NCBI GenBank assembly: GCA_029204225.1
Contig: CM055095.1
Coordinates: 18,997,450-19,061,449 of the forward strand
Origin: Diphasiastrum complanatum
Taxonomy: Eukaryota > Streptophyta > Lycopodiopsida > Lycopodiales > Lycopodiaceae
Length of the DNA: 64,000 nt
Direction: 5' to 3'
Below the pieces are notes generated by a model. It was not told where the DNA came from. It did no database searches and was given only the letters and a program-made list of their open reading frames with translations. The stretch's first letter is position 1. Every line of letters begins with the position of its first letter. Positions 11,480 through 24,971 of this stretch are shown here, one piece after another. The translations under genes and the position numbers were made by a program.

Positions 11480-13156
11480 AGAAAAGTGCTCACTTGGCTT
11501 GATCATGTACATATGATGCTACCGAAATTTTCCAACGTTTCCAATTATATCCAAAGCATTCACAGAGGCCACCTAAGTCTTCTCAGGAAGGCCAAGAAGG
11601 CCAAGATACAGTTAGATGTGGACGCTAGGCAGGCTAGTATTAGATTCTATCAGGCCATGGTACCACTTCTGCAAAGACAAAGTCAAGCATTGCAAATCAG
11701 GATCGAAATTGAACAGAAAAAGATCGAGCATCAGGAGCAAGTGATCCTTGCAAAAGCTACAAGCATAGGAAAAGCTGTTCCAGGGATTTGAGGTCAAGAA
11801 AAAAATTTACGTCAATCCAATCATCAACATAATTTGTTGGCTGATGATTTGGCATCACAAATTCTAGAACACACGCAGCTGGCCACTACAAGCCTAGGGC
11901 CATTGACAACATCCCAAGGGCCCCCATATGCACCAACAAGCACACAAACATCAACTCCAGCTTCTTTCAATTTGATACAACCTTCACATTTGAGTAGCTG
12001 GGTGTGCTCGAGGGTGAACCATTTGGTGCAGGCTCATCCCAAGAAACCCTCTCGCACGACAAAGCAACATGCATGGATGCAGACCAGGGCCAAGCAAGCA
12101 AGAGCATCAAACATGTTTTTTAAAAAACCCTAGACTCTAAAGAGTCGGTCCAAGAGTTCCAAGCCAAGTACGCCAATGCGATTCCCAATCGAGCGTTGAT
12201 TCCTTAGTTCCGAGGATAGACAAACCAAGCAAATTTCTAGTACGCCTTGGAGCAGTTCTTCCAAACAACACCCATCTTTCCGTTGATCCAATGGTGTGAC
12301 AACAAGCGGCTCTCAACTCCAAAGAGATCTCTTTCTTGAATTATTTTGAGTTCCATTGGAACTGTTCCTTGGGCCCTTTGTATTTTAATCCCAACACCCC
12401 TTTCTTAGCTTGAAATTCCAAGACCAGCTCATGGTGGCACAAATTTACTATCGAGCACCTATGACAACTTCCCAGCATGCCCAACATGCAGCATGAGTGG
12501 AAGAGTGGCAATGCACCCAATGGTTGCCCCATAGCTCACATGTCTTCGGGCCGTTTTAAGATGACACGATCCTAAGGTCCCAGGCAAAGCTCATTCAAGA
12601 ACTCCACAAGTAAATTGAAGAGCTAGAATTTGAGCAACAAGTGGATTTGCCATGGGAATAAGCAGCAAGGGAGTGTGGGGGTTGGAATACAAGACCTCAG
12701 GGACATTCCAATGGAGCCCGGGATTATTTAGGAAAGGGGCATCTTGCAAGGGAAAGCCTTTGTGAATATTCATTTTTGCAATCATTTTGGTTAAATCAAT
12801 GGCCCAAGTATGGCATCCTACGTGTATGAACCCATGCATAAGTCCTACTTGTGGTGCCATTAGTCACTAGGGGCAAGAAAGCAATATTGGAAAGTTTCAA
12901 GGTTTTAACTTGGACTTAAAAAAGTTTGTAAAAGTCAAAGTTGAGTTTCCTAGAATGGAACTTGCAGTGCGTCTTTGTATGTTGCCATTTTTGGATCCAC
13001 TTGTGGTAACTTTGGTGTTTTGCTAATCTTAGTATGGCTTTGTGTTGCATGTTTCTATTTTCTAAGTTCTTGCTATTTTAGCCCCATGCTAGCATTTGTG
13101 CCTAATCTTTGTGTGGTTCTAATTTAGTTAAGCATTTCGAGAGGGTTTGGAAAAGT
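11480..13156. other. No recognised gene; two short open frames only
   Basis: A 101-codon plus-strand frame at 11486-11791 has a helical, Gln/Lys-rich C-terminal half (residues 25-95), and 11834-12133 is Ser/Thr/Pro-rich. Both could be pieces of a decayed gag gene, but neither has a zinc knuckle or any motif that would decide it. Confidence 0.3.
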
Positions 13157-13167
13157 GTGTGTGAGTG

Positions 13168-13202
<35 letters not shown>

Positions 13203-13242
13203 TGTGTGTGTGTGCGTGCGTGCGCGCAAGTGTGTGTGAGAG
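13168..13242. repeat. Compound (GA)n-(GT)n microsatellite
   Basis: A GA run from about 13170 to 13200 passes into GT/GC-alternating sequence up to about 13240. Confidence 0.93.
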
Positions 13243-15308
13243 TAGGAGGAAAGTAGAGTTAGTGTTATTTGGTTTTAGTTACGTTTTCAAGGCATTTTGT
13301 TTGTAAGTAGAAATAGTGTTTAACCCTCTTTGTTTTGCAAGCATCTCCAAGGCTCCTAGGTTCGAGCCCTACTTCCCATGCTACAAATGACTTAGAAGGA
13401 GGAAGTAGAAGCAGGAAGTAGAAGCCCTCTACTTCTTGACAACAAGATCTCACGCTCTTTTTTTTTTGCAAGTCGGTTGGTTTCCTACAGTTTCTTAGTT
13501 CGGTTGGTTTTTTTTTTTCTCAAACCTCCAAGTTCCTACAACTTTCAAAGCTGGTCAATTTTTCATTGAAGTTAAAAAGTGCACTTGCAAATTGTAAAAT
13601 TCTCTTAAAAAGTCGATGATGCGCAATTTGAAACTTGGTAGAAAATTCAAATAGTCTACAACCCTCAATAACAAACATATATTTGAAGTACTTTAAACTA
13701 AGTTTGCCAAAAGAAACTTAAAGATTAATGCTACTTAATGTAGCATTATGCTAATTAATATAACATGTATATCTATTACGTAAAAGTCAATATGAAAGTA
13801 TTCAAAAAAATGTCGTCCTATTTTTGCATCAAGGAGGTAAGTTTCTTGCTACTCAAATCACTTTTGGTTTCTTGCTTGTTTCAAGATCAATTGGTAAATT
13901 TTAAAACTAACCGGTTGCTTGTAGGACTTTGCCGGTTCTGTGTGAGCATTGATCCACAATTGACCACTAATATGGTTTTCTAAAAGTTAGAATTAGCCAA
14001 GCCTTTGTACCAAGGCCTCTTTCACTCATCCTCGCATGAGTGGCGTGGAGTGGGATTATCCATCCCTAGTAGCTAGCCAAAAGATGTAAGTCTCTCTTCA
14101 TAGGCAAGTCAACGGAGAAGCTTGTATAATTGAAAATTCCGCCATAAATTAGTGACAATCAATACTTGAAAATGCTAAGCTGCAATCAAGGAAGCTATGC
14201 TCGAAAAATAAGATTACTCTATCGTAGAGAGAAATCCATACAAAAAAGAATATAGACTATTATTGTTATAATGCGTGTGTCTATGTCTCTCATCATATCG
14301 TCTCTGGTCAGAGGCCTTCAATGCCCAGTGCCTCACATAGACCTCAATTGACCTGGCACCTACAATAATGCTTAAAAATTTAAGTTCAATTTTGTTATGA
14401 AAACAATATTGAGATTCATCACACTCATGAATACATTCAACAAGAGCAAACTTGCAATAGAACTTCTATGATCTAACAGATTTGAACAAGGATAATGAGG
14501 AATCAATATGCAGAAACCTACATACAAATCACAGAGGATACATTCAAATACACCAATTGCCTTTCTATGGCGGGCACTCTCAATAATGTACAATGGACAG
14601 ATGAAAAATTTAAGTAATGACAATGAAGCAGCAAACATGAGGATGATCTATCCATTGACAGAAACTAATGTAAGTGGCAGACAGAAAAGATTGTGAATCG
14701 GACTTGAAATTCTGTGTTTCTACTATGCATAATGATCAGATCAAAGCTTTGAAGCTTGAGAATGAGATATCATGCGCAGAGCGGTAATGATTTGGCACTC
14801 AACACGATGAGATAGGTAAGGCCTTCGAAGCTTAAAAGTTAGTGAATTGGACTTGAATTCTGTATTTGTACCATCATGCATAATGAAATTACAGCTTTGA
14901 AGCTTTGAAATGATGTGCATAGACAGCTGTTGAAGCTTGAGGTTTTATCATAAATTATGCTCAAAAGACTTTGTGGATACCTTTGTGCTAATTTCATAGA
15001 TTTCAGATGGTTCGATTCTGCAATAGTTGGAAAGGTGATAAATGGTCTCTGGAGTGTACTCGACATGCAGAAATTGTGATACACAAAATCACATTCTCTG
15101 AGTATCATATGCATCATAGATTCTTCCAATAAACGGAGGATGCGGCGTATCAAGGTTTGGCTTTATGTCCAGAGTATGTAACACGCAAACAAAAAAGAAT
15201 ATGATCGATATAAAACTTATGCAGAGACATTGCTCCAGTCACAAAATCTTCAGCAGTTGCAAGATGTAGTTGAGGCACATCTTTGCCTATTTGAGCAGCC
15301 TCGGATAA
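13243..15308. other. ABCG 3' flank; contains a diverged direct duplication
   Basis: No gene is recognised. Sequence at about 14690-14790 is repeated at about 14838-14935: both contain GACTTGAA(A)TTCTGT, ATGCATAATGA and GCTTTGAAGCTT, offset by about 148 bp. The stretch next to 15309 would hold the ABCG 3' untranslated region and polyadenylation site. Confidence 0.45.
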
Positions 15309-18300
15309 TTAGAAGCGAGTCTTGATCGTACGAAGAAAAAGCAATGCCAGAACTCGGTAACATATTGCCATCAGCAACAAAATCCATACTTCTTCGCCTC
15401 CCCCATTCAAGTCAAGACCATGAAAGGGAGGTGCTTCTGCAAAAGATTTACATCCACTTGTGCTGAAGCAATCGTACTTTTGCTCGGGCGAATATTGTAT
15501 TTTCAGGAGAAGCCTGTAGCCGTAAAGTATGAATGAAAGATACTTCATCCATTGCATAAACACTGGCATGTGCTGAGAGAACATGCGCAGGAAATGTGGT
15601 CATCCGCGTATCCCTTAGAAATTTGATAATTTTGCTAATTTGAGTTCTAGAAATGAACACTCGAAAATACCTATGTAGCAAGAGAAATTACGCTTGCAGT
15701 CGGATTGTTACCTGTACGTAGTAGCCTCCAGTGAGAAGGAAAATGAGCAGTACCAAGGATGCGACAATTCCAGATTTTTTCACGTCCATGATAGCCGCAC
15801 CGAAGAAATCTCCGACTCCCTGTACTTAGACCCTTTTTAATCCATTGCGTTGCAACAACTTCTATAGTCAATGCAAAAATGAGCACCTAGAACTCTAGAG
15901 CCTAAGAAACGTCCTAGTTTCCAGATGAATGCTGAAATTGCTGACACTAGCAAGGATACTTGCCTGGGATGCAATGACAATTATGTATGTAGCGAGAAGA
16001 GTTTGCAAGAAGGCAATAAAGGTCTTGCGGAGACCTGCCATGAAGTACAGGCTTGAAACGAAGATGGTAGGGTATACAAGCTCGGACAGCATATCACAGA
16101 GCGTACTGCTGATATAGTATGCACTCAAACGATACATATCAGCCTCCATTTCCTTCACAAGGAAAGAGCGTTCCAATGGAAATGTCGAAACTGATGAGAA
16201 AAGGGCGGAGCTAGACCAGAAAATTGATATATAGAACAGAAGTCCTACCTGCATTGCAAAGTTCCTCAATCTGATTAGGCATTTTTATTGCGTTGCACTT
16301 CTCTCTGGACGGTTGATTTTTTATCTTTCAACTTTCTAGCATTCAACATTGAATTTGCCATGCTCTCACCAAAAATCGTGAAAATTATACTGGATCTCAA
16401 AGTTTCGTAACTGAATATACATGATTCGAGGTTTCATGTCTCGCCTTCACTCACTATAGTATAAGGAAAAAAAGGCTTACCTGGTCGCGTATGTCTCTCT
16501 CAGATAGTAGTTTGGACTGCCACCAAAGAAGGCCCAGAACAATTGAAACTCCAATAGCTTGTACGAATTTTATGGAATCAAAATAGTCTCTGTAACGTTC
16601 CTTGAAGGTTCTCTTGAATAGAACGACGAACTGTAGTTGCCACGAGGATGTACGAACCTGTTTTCCTTGTAAGGCATACTTAAGATGTTGAGAAACACTA
16701 TCTTGGCTACGCAATACTTTTTGCTCCCTTGACTCCAGCTCTGTTTTGTACTTCATCCGTAGATACTGAAGAAAATAAAAGGCAAATATACGTTTGATCT
16801 GTCCCTCTCTCTGGAGTATTCATTAACCTAGACGAATCTAGGAATTCTAGATTTTTACTCATCTTTAAGGAAGCATAAGTTGTATTGATTTGGTAAAACG
16901 GTACGTGCAAAATTTAATATATAATTATCAGTTTTAAAAATCATGTAGTGGATGCTGTAGCAGCTTCTGTACCTTGACTATCTCTCTTTGGAGATCATCA
17001 ACACCCAGTCTGGCTGCTTGTCTAAATGAATCACAACTATCTCTGATCTGATCGATGCATTCTAAGGCCTTTTCATGAGTATCGTCTTTATGTCCTTTCT
17101 GGCGGGCGGACGTCTTTCCGCGGTTTTCTGAATTGCAGGCTACTTCTTCGTATTCCCTTGAGATTACACTCTTACCAGAACTATGCTCATGAGGGCATTG
17201 TAATTCTTCAGGATAAGTGATATCATGTATCACACCAGCAGCCAGATCCAATAGAAAATCAGCGGGGTTCATTGTTATCTGTGGGGAAAAGCCTAGGTAG
17301 GCGAAATAATTCATTGCATCCTTAGCATGTCCAGAATATAGGGTATGCCCTTCTGAAATTAGAATGAGTTTATCAAACATGTGGAACATTCTGCTTGAAG
17401 GCTGATGAATAGTCATGATTATGGTTCTTCCACCCTGCAAAACGGTGGCCGAGGCAGTAAGTACTAAGAACCTTAATTTTGATAGAGCAAAATTGTCCTC
17501 CCATATGTCAGTTTTTAATGTTAATATATTGTCAATTGCTCGTGTCTGATAGAATATAATGTAAAATCTTCTCGTCCTCTTCATGAGGATTACGTTCTCT
17601 CCCAATGACAACTATGAGGGCAACTTGCTTCCAGGCAAACTTTCCTTACACCAATCCGTGCAATAAAAGTTAAAGCCTGCACTAGGCAATCACATACTTG
17701 AGCAATGTTTTGTAAGACAGAAAGTATTCGCAGCGCAGTTGCTGAATCCAATCCTGATGTTGGTTCATCAAGTAGAAGGATTGACGGATCAATTAAGATC
17801 TCTGATCCAATGCTAGTACGTTTTCTCTCACCTCCAGAAACCCCGCAAATGAATGGGCCACCAACTATAGTGTTCTGGCACCTAATGTCACATGTCCAGA
17901 AAAATTCACCAAGTCTTAATGTAAAATGAACAAAGTATAGAATATACGCATAAAATTCATTAAAGTTCTTAACCATTGACCTGACCTTTCAAGACCAAGA
18001 TCCTTCAAAACCTTGTCAGCGCGAAGTAGTTTTTGCTCAAATGTCATGCTGTTTGGCAACCTCAACAACGCAGCCCATACCAGCGACTCTCGAACTGTCA
18101 AATAGGGAAATAGAACGTCGTCTTGAGTCACAAAACCTATCCTGCACACGCAAGGAGTCGAAGATCGTAATTTGTAAGAGTACTTGTACTAAAGTTTTGA
18201 TCATGATCTAAAAATGTAATTATTACTCCGTAGAGTATATTGTTGCTCGGAGGAGAAGTACTCATTGTTAGCGAAAACTGTCGATCATTACAACTACTGA

Positions 18301-19284
18301 CCTCCTTTTTAAGGCTCCGTTATAAGGAGTTTCATTATAGGTTATACTCCCACGAACATTTTTCTGTAATCTACCACCAAGAATCTTGAGAAGAGTTGTT
18401 TTCCCGCTTCCGGAAGGGCCCATCATGGCCAGAATTTCCCCTGGAGCGACAGACCCAGTAATTCCGTTGAGAATAACTTTCTCATATCCTCTGCTCTGTC
18501 GGCTGTGCATCATTTTGGATAGTGCCTTTCTTGCATTCCATTCAGAGGGAGACTTGAATACAATACTGTACTCCACGCTTTCAAACTGAAAATTAATTTG
18601 ACGATATCATGATCAGTTCTGTGTGGAAATTTTTTTTTTTCCTCGGTGTGTGGAATTTCACAGAAAAAACATGTCTTGCAGTTATTTTTGGAAATGCTCT
18701 CCGACACTACATAACGAGAATGGATTTGCCGATCTTAAGAAAAAGCATAAGACACAACTTCGGCTAAGGTAACTTCAATTTCCAAGTAGCAGAAGCATAA
18801 ACCTTTAGAAATAATGGTAGAACCACGAATGGTTGGAGATTCTTTTGTTCAACGTCTTCAAATCTCTCATTAGTGATGGCAGATGTGCGACGAGGTGATT
18901 GTTCGTGCACTGCAACAAATTGTAGTGTAACCATATCAATAATTGGGTCCCTTTAGTGCGTCACACCATCAGACAGTGACATTTTCACTCAGGAAAGATT
19001 GAAAAAACAGCAGAAGCATGTTGTGACAAATAAATGTGCTCTAAAAGAGAGGATAGTATACGTGATGTGTTGCGACCAAAGCTGCTGGTTTCACTAGGAA
19101 CCTGAACAGAGCTATGAAGGTAGTACAATCCGGGCTGCTCACTCTTGCTGCCTCTTTCAGCACCAATCCTCGAGCTAATTTCTTCCTCTTCAAATTCGGG
19201 ATTTTCTACAACGAAGTCGTATGTGGGCAGACATGATTTCTGGTTCTCATGATCAAGCGGTTGATGCTCCCCATGGCATGCCAT
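15309..19284 (-). CDS. ABCG: ABCG (WBC) half-transporter, ABCG21/22-like, 10 exons, apparently intact
   Basis: Exons on the minus strand: 19284-19062, 18909-18803, 18585-18302, 18141-17986, 17881-17698, 17434-16973, 16765-16481, 16248-15964, 15819-15712 and 15572-15309. They join in phase to 2358 nt, 785 codons plus TAA. The nucleotide-binding domain comes first: Walker [10 protein letters not shown] (residues 166-174), Q-loop FVTQDD, signature VSGGERKR (271-278), Walker B ILLLDE (291-296) and H-loop TIHQPS (His 328). [11 protein letters not shown] follows, then the membrane domain with about six helices (roughly 530-780). The NBD-TMD order and length are those of plant half-size ABCG pumps, plasma-membrane exporters of lipids or hormones. 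The resemblance is greatest to the ABCG21/22/27 clade (LFLKFESVEYS start); substrate is unknown. Intron 8 uses a GC donor (CAG|GCAAGT). The hydrophilic N-terminal extension of about 100 residues is typical of this clade. The start is the first ATG of the only open frame. Confidence 0.93.
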
Positions 19285-19289
19285 CGCTC

Positions 19290-21680
19290 ACCCCCCCCTC
19301 CTTTATAAAGACATCATCCGATCACAAACCAGTAGCAGAATTGGCAGTAGAAACACACTCAATTATGATAGATAATAGCCCAGTCAGATACTTATACCCA
19401 ACTACATATTCTAACAAAACAAGCACACAATTTTGACGAAAGATATTGAGAAGAGATCATAATTTTTTCGCTGCTGAGTCTTCGTATCTGATTTATTCAA
19501 TTGACACACAGACACAGAGACAGAGAGTTCGGTGGATGTTTGGAAGAAAGAGGTTAGCCACACAAGTTGGAAGACTCAACTACCTTGTGTAGTTGAGTTG
19601 CATTTTGTTGAAAATATTATATAATGTTACTTCATCTCATCACGTCCATGCCATTTGAAAGTTAGGAGACAAGGATAGCATGAGCTGCCAATGTCCAATC
19701 CATGCAAAGAATTTTAAATTAGTTAAAAGACAATGAATCTCTTGTCCATGGATCAAACAATCCACCATGAGATTTACCCATGTTGGCAAGGACAAGTTTT
19801 CCTGACCAAAGATCTATGGAGTACTTTGCCAACAACTTATGATCTATTTCACTGGTGTTAGGTGAACTATGGATATATTACTTTTTTCAAAAATCCTACA
19901 TACTATTGCAACAAAATTATGCAGTTGATTCTTGTAAAATGGTGTATGTTGCAAAAACAAAATAGAAAGCATCACACATACATTGTTGTCGCATATTGTA
20001 ATTATGTTAGCTTAACTTTATCTAGGACAAGCAAAACTAAGCAAGGCATCTTCACTGGATATTTTTCTTCTATCTAAGATGTGGATTTTAAGCATGGGAA
20101 AAAGAAAGCAAACAACATCGGAGATGACTAATGAGCATCATGAATATAAACTGTTTCAAGCCAATTTGCTTGTTTGAAATTCTTGCTTTGAAAGTAGTTG
20201 CTATATCAATTTTAATCAGCATGATTTTATTGTGCAAATGCTACTAAACATGGATAAAATTTGAGAAGATGATCATAAAAGGTGAAAAAATGATTGTAAA
20301 AGATGAGAAGGTGATCGAGAAGTAGGTTGGAGAAGGCAGAAAGCGAATGATGAAAAGTAGACAAAGTCATTTTCTATTTTGTCTCCAAAACCAAACAATC
20401 AAACTAGTTTCCAACCTAAGAATTAGTTGTCAATCAAAGCTACAAACTGGTCAAATAATCAAGGTACTAGGAGTGTAGCCCCTGAAGCTTACATTGTTGG
20501 GTATGATGTGTCAGGCCATAACAAACTTACCTTACCATTACAAGCACAACACTCTAGTCAAACCATTGATCAGTCTAGCCTAGTAAAAACCTTTGGTCAT
20601 GATTGAAAGCTAAGGAAAACTTATTTCAAGAACTTGATGGAATGCAAACCAAAAATGCATCTCATTGAGAAACGTTCAAGCGATGAACCTAGCAACAAAT
20701 TAGTTCATGATAAACAAAACAACATAAATGTACGTGATTATAAGGATAAAATTATCATTGAAAGATTTAATGGTGATGCCAACTCCATGACATTGAAGAA
20801 TGGTTGGACAAGTTGGGTCGTTAATTTATAGCATTCAACAGACCTGATTCATCTAAGATTAGAGTACACAATGAAAAAAAAATCGGGAATCATTTAAGAA
20901 CAAAAGCCTATTTCAAGATGAAATGAATTTCAAACAATGGATGAAAATATGCCAAAAGAGTTCAATTCAAGAATACAACTTTGAATTTTGAGTTTTGCTC
21001 AAAATTGACCATGTATGAAGATACATCCAAGATTTACATGTCAATTTTAGAGCTGATGTGGCCTAACGATTCTGCACAACCACTAGATCAAGTTATGCAA
21101 TTAACTTTTAGAAATTATTGCAAGTATATTGGTAAATGGTCAACCAAGTAGGGATAATCTATAGGTATGAGACTATTAAGGCATGAATCTGACAAAAGCA
21201 ATAATGCTAAGTTGAAAAACAAAGATTACAAAGATAAAACTAAATAATTTCAAAATGCCACAATAAAATAACCCAACGAAAAGAAGCATATTGTTAAGAT
21301 AGAAGTGAAGCCCGAAGTTAAGCTCATCATATCTAAATCTAAATTGATTGTCTTCATCAATTAGGTCTCAATTTTACTGGTATACCTTTTACAATTGATG
21401 ACGTGAGTGATGAAAATGTGAAATAGGAAGATGAATCTAACGTGAACCATTGTAGCAGAGTAAGAAATGAAGGAACATCATCAAATGAAAAATCACAATC
21501 AGGCATATGCATTTATTAGCTTTTTGGATAGACAATAAATATTGATAGCTTATAAGCTAAGTTATGATGATGATTCATCTGTTTTTTCCTTAACATTTTA
21601 AGTTTCAAGAGCTTACGCTAGCACAATCACTACCACAAAAGTAATTAAAGTATTTCCTATGTCCAACATTTTAGAATTTT
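19290..21680. other. No gene recognised; ABCG upstream region and decayed DNA
   Basis: The first few hundred bases are the ABCG 5' flank; a CT/GA-rich stretch at 19490-19530 could be leader. A short frame at 20634-20831 contains IIIERFNGDANSMTLKNGW, which loosely recalls the start of Ty3/Gypsy gag domains, but it is too short to call. Confidence 0.35.
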
Positions 21681-21689
21681 GAAGTCGAC

Positions 21690-22205
21690 AAGGATTCAAG
21701 AATATTCACGATCGATGTTCACAAGAATCGCGACCAGTATTTAGAATTTTTCAGTATTCATGATCTGTATTCACATCACGATCAATATTCATGAGTATTC
21801 ACAACAATCATGAGTATTCACGATATCCGTGATCAATATTCACGAGTATTCACAATAATCATGAAATTTTCAATAGGGCAAATGTGCTCAAAATTGATAT
21901 TGCAAATTTTTTTCTCCATACACCTAATATCGATTCGAGTTGAGAATACACGATTTGAATTTTTAAATAGGGCAAATGTGCTCAAAATCGATATTGCAAA
22001 TTTCCTTTTCCTTCTTATATTCATGGTATTTGATTCGTGCAAGAATAGGTTATTTGCAATTTTAAAGAGGGCAAATGTGCTTGACATCGATTTGCATTTC
22101 AACGTCCTAAATCATATTTAAAAAAATAAAATATGTGTAAAAACAATGTATGGTTTTTTATAGTGAGCCAAAATTTCAAAATAGGGCAAATGTGCTCTTA
22201 TAGAT
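21690..22205. repeat. Degenerate tandem repeats (ATTCACGA-type, then a GGGCAAATGTGCT unit)
   Basis: 21690-21870 is built from variants of (T)ATTCA(C/T)GA. After it the block AGGGCAAATGTGCT occurs at about 21876, 21967, 22067 and 22182, spaced roughly 90-115 bp. Copies one and two share a further 20 or so bases (CAAAAT(T/C)GATATTGCAAATTT). Confidence 0.8.
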
Positions 22206-22739
22206 ATATCATACACCCAATGTTAGATGTGTGAATTTGCCACACCAAATGACAATTTGAACTTAACATACTCGCACAAATCGAATGTTATTTTTTTGCA
22301 TTGAAAACTCAACGAGTCTGAAAAAATACAAATCAAATACCTCTTTAGCATTCAATGTAATGTATTCCATATCAGATTTCTCTATAAAATTTTCGCAAGA
22401 TAATATTTGACTTCAGTTGATTGAGATCTAAGAATAGGCTTGAACAACTTATAATGACGTATTCAATTTTAAATCATTCTAAATAACAAAATTTAATATA
22501 AAAAAACTACTTCACCACTTTTAGTGGAGGAGATGTTTGAGGGGAGACGGGAGTAAATTTGCAAAAGCCTTCTATATGCTTTTGATAGGGGGGTGTCTTA
22601 CCCTTGACCTCCTCACACAAAAGGAATAGCCTTTGACTTGAATGATACTCATCAAAGGGCATATGATAGTCTAAATGAAAACTTGCTTAGAAACCATATT
22701 TGTATGTCCAACAAAAGCACACATATCAATCTGCTCTCA

Positions 22740-23030
22740 AGGGACTCCTCGTGCCTCAAACTATAGATTTTCTCATCCCTATCGAAAATCTCAATGTAGG
22801 TAACTCTATTTCTATAGGCAGAACACACTCTTGACCATAATTAAAAAAGAATGGTGTGACTTGTACTAGTCTTATAGGATATTTTGTGTGCTAATAACGC
22901 TGAATACAACTTTTTATCCCAATCTCTCTTGGTCTCATATATTTTTTTGATAACCGTCGTCAAATGTTTATTGGTACTCTCAACCTATCCATTGTCCTAA
23001 GCATGATAGGAGGTGCGGAGGCTGAAATTT
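22740..23030 (-). pseudogene. Ty3/Gypsy integrase fragment
   Basis: The minus strand reads STNKHLTTVIKKIYETKRDW followed by DKKLYSALLAHKISYKTST, the conserved post-core segment of Gypsy integrase (consensus WxxxLxxALxAYRTxxKTxxGxTPFxLVYG). The LVYG portion is frameshifted near 22845. No LTR or flanking domain is attached. Confidence 0.7.
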
Positions 23031-23804
23031 TCAACCTTGGTGAAAAGTAGAGCGTAAAGGTAACTGTCTTTATGAGATTTCTTAAGGAACTTGAAGAAGA
23101 AATATAAAGACATATTTTCATTAACGAGTTAGCTACTTTGCATCTTCGCATGGGACCTAAGACCCTTGTGGCTGTCCATTTTTTAACTGGCCAAGCAACA
23201 AATCTCAAGGTCATAGAAAAGGAGGGGAGTGTTTTGAGTAGAATGCCACGTTTTAGTATTGTCTAGAATGTCTTTCAAGAATATTCCCAAGGCAGAGGAG
23301 GAAGATTTGTAGATAGATGTGATCGTGTACCCTATTCAACCACACATTGTGTTGAGTAGGTCAAGCAAGATGAAGGTTTTATAGAAGTAAGATCTTATTG
23401 TTTAATAGTAAGTATATACACAGTGTAAGCTTATTAGATTAGGTTCAGTAAGAGGAAATACGTCTCCTACTTTTGAACATCCATTTGCTGTTGCGATTAT
23501 CTCTAATGGTTGGAAACTTGTGTGGTCATACCAGCTCTTCTACACCAAATCTCATGAAGTCTTCGCAGTTAAGTGCTTGGGCCTGAATAGTATTGAGATG
23601 GGTGACATCCCAAAGAGTCTAGATGTAACAATCTCCCATACTTGCAAATAAATCGTAGATACATGGTAAGTGTACACGTGACTTGTTATCAAAGGAAAAG
23701 ATGATGGTTTTAATGCTTTTATTTTTTATATCCAAGCGAGCTATGTAGAAGGGTTGAACACTTCACATCTTTTATGTGGGCACATAAAGAAAATGCGATT
23801 TGTT
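23031..23804. other. No gene recognised
   Basis: Low-complexity AT-rich DNA with only short spurious frames. Confidence 0.4.
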
Positions 23805-24535
23805 GAAGAAGTGTATCTTTGTGGCCCGATGCTGAAAGCAATCGTGAAACAAAACTATGGTTTTGCATTGAAGAAAAAACCACAAGCCAAGAAATCAGCA
23901 ATATTGATGCTAGATGATGTCACACCCTAAGAACTATGGCTTGTAGTACAAAGATATTGAAATTTGCCATACTTGCTGATTGAAATCAATGAATATTATC
24001 GGTAAGTACATGGATGAAACTGTTTGATGGATAATTTATTATGTATAGTAACTAGAGTCTCTTGAAATCTTACATGTGGCATAATTTTTTTTGTTTCAAT
24101 AGATCTTTTGGTACCTTTTTCAATCTGCACATAAATCAATTTATCAGCTTTTGTCAATGCAAGACATTTTCATACTTTGCTGAAGAAGTATCTTGGGGAC
24201 TGATGCTGAAAGCAATCACGAAACGAAACTATGCTTTTTGTATTGAAGAAAAAACCACGAGCCAAGAAATTGGCAATATTGAGGCTAGATGATTTTACAC
24301 CCTAAAAACTATTGCAGTACGAAGATATCGAAATTTGCCATATTCATTGAGTGAATATCATTGCTAAGTATATGGATGAAACTAATTCATGGATAATTTA
24401 TTATGTATAGTAGCTAGAGTCTCGACATCTTACATGTGGCAGAATTAACTCTGTTTCCATAGATCTTTTGGTAACTTTTTCAATCTGAACATAATCAATT
24501 TATCAGCTTTTGTCAAATGCAAACATTTTCATCCT
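23805..24535. repeat. Two-copy tandem duplication, about 374-bp unit
   Basis: The segment beginning GATGCTGAAAGCAATC at 23828 recurs at 24202, and the similarity runs through AATTTATTATGTATAGTA, AGATCTTTTGGTA and CAATTTATCAGCTTTTGTCAA in both. Copies differ by scattered substitutions and small indels, so the duplication is not recent. Confidence 0.88.
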
Positions 24536-24971
24536 GTGAATGCCACCGATCCAGGAAATTGTGGACAGATCTGTGTACTGAACATTCAACCAGAGCAATG
24601 ATCCATCACAATCTAGCTCGATGTACATCAGAAGTTGGAGTTGATCCAAGTTGATGGTTTATAGAAGATAGGCCAATACCAATCAAGAAAGAAATTCTTC
24701 ACTCTCATGTGAGCAACTTAAGTATAGTAGCTATTCAAGCTCAGATTTACAATATTATCATTCTGCATCAGTGAATCTGTTGACCTACAGCTTGCTGTGA
24801 TAATGCCAATGATGCTGGTAGATTTGCTGCTGCAGTCCGTACAAAGGTTTTCACCAATTTGTACAACAAAACTAGTGCTCTAGCAATTATGCTCATGGGT
24901 GAACGTCGAGCCAAATTTCCAGGTTTTGAGATTTAACTTGGTAGCATATGCAAATGTTAGCAACTGAAACA

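Noticed and set aside
11486-12133. Possible small gene with coiled-coil-like N-terminus
   Set aside because: No motif, no partner exons, and surrounding sequence is decayed transposon DNA; left as an unassigned stretch.
23805-24535. Direct repeats considered as a CRISPR-like array or LTR pair
   Set aside because: Only two adjacent long copies, no spacers, no TG...CA ends and no primer-binding site.
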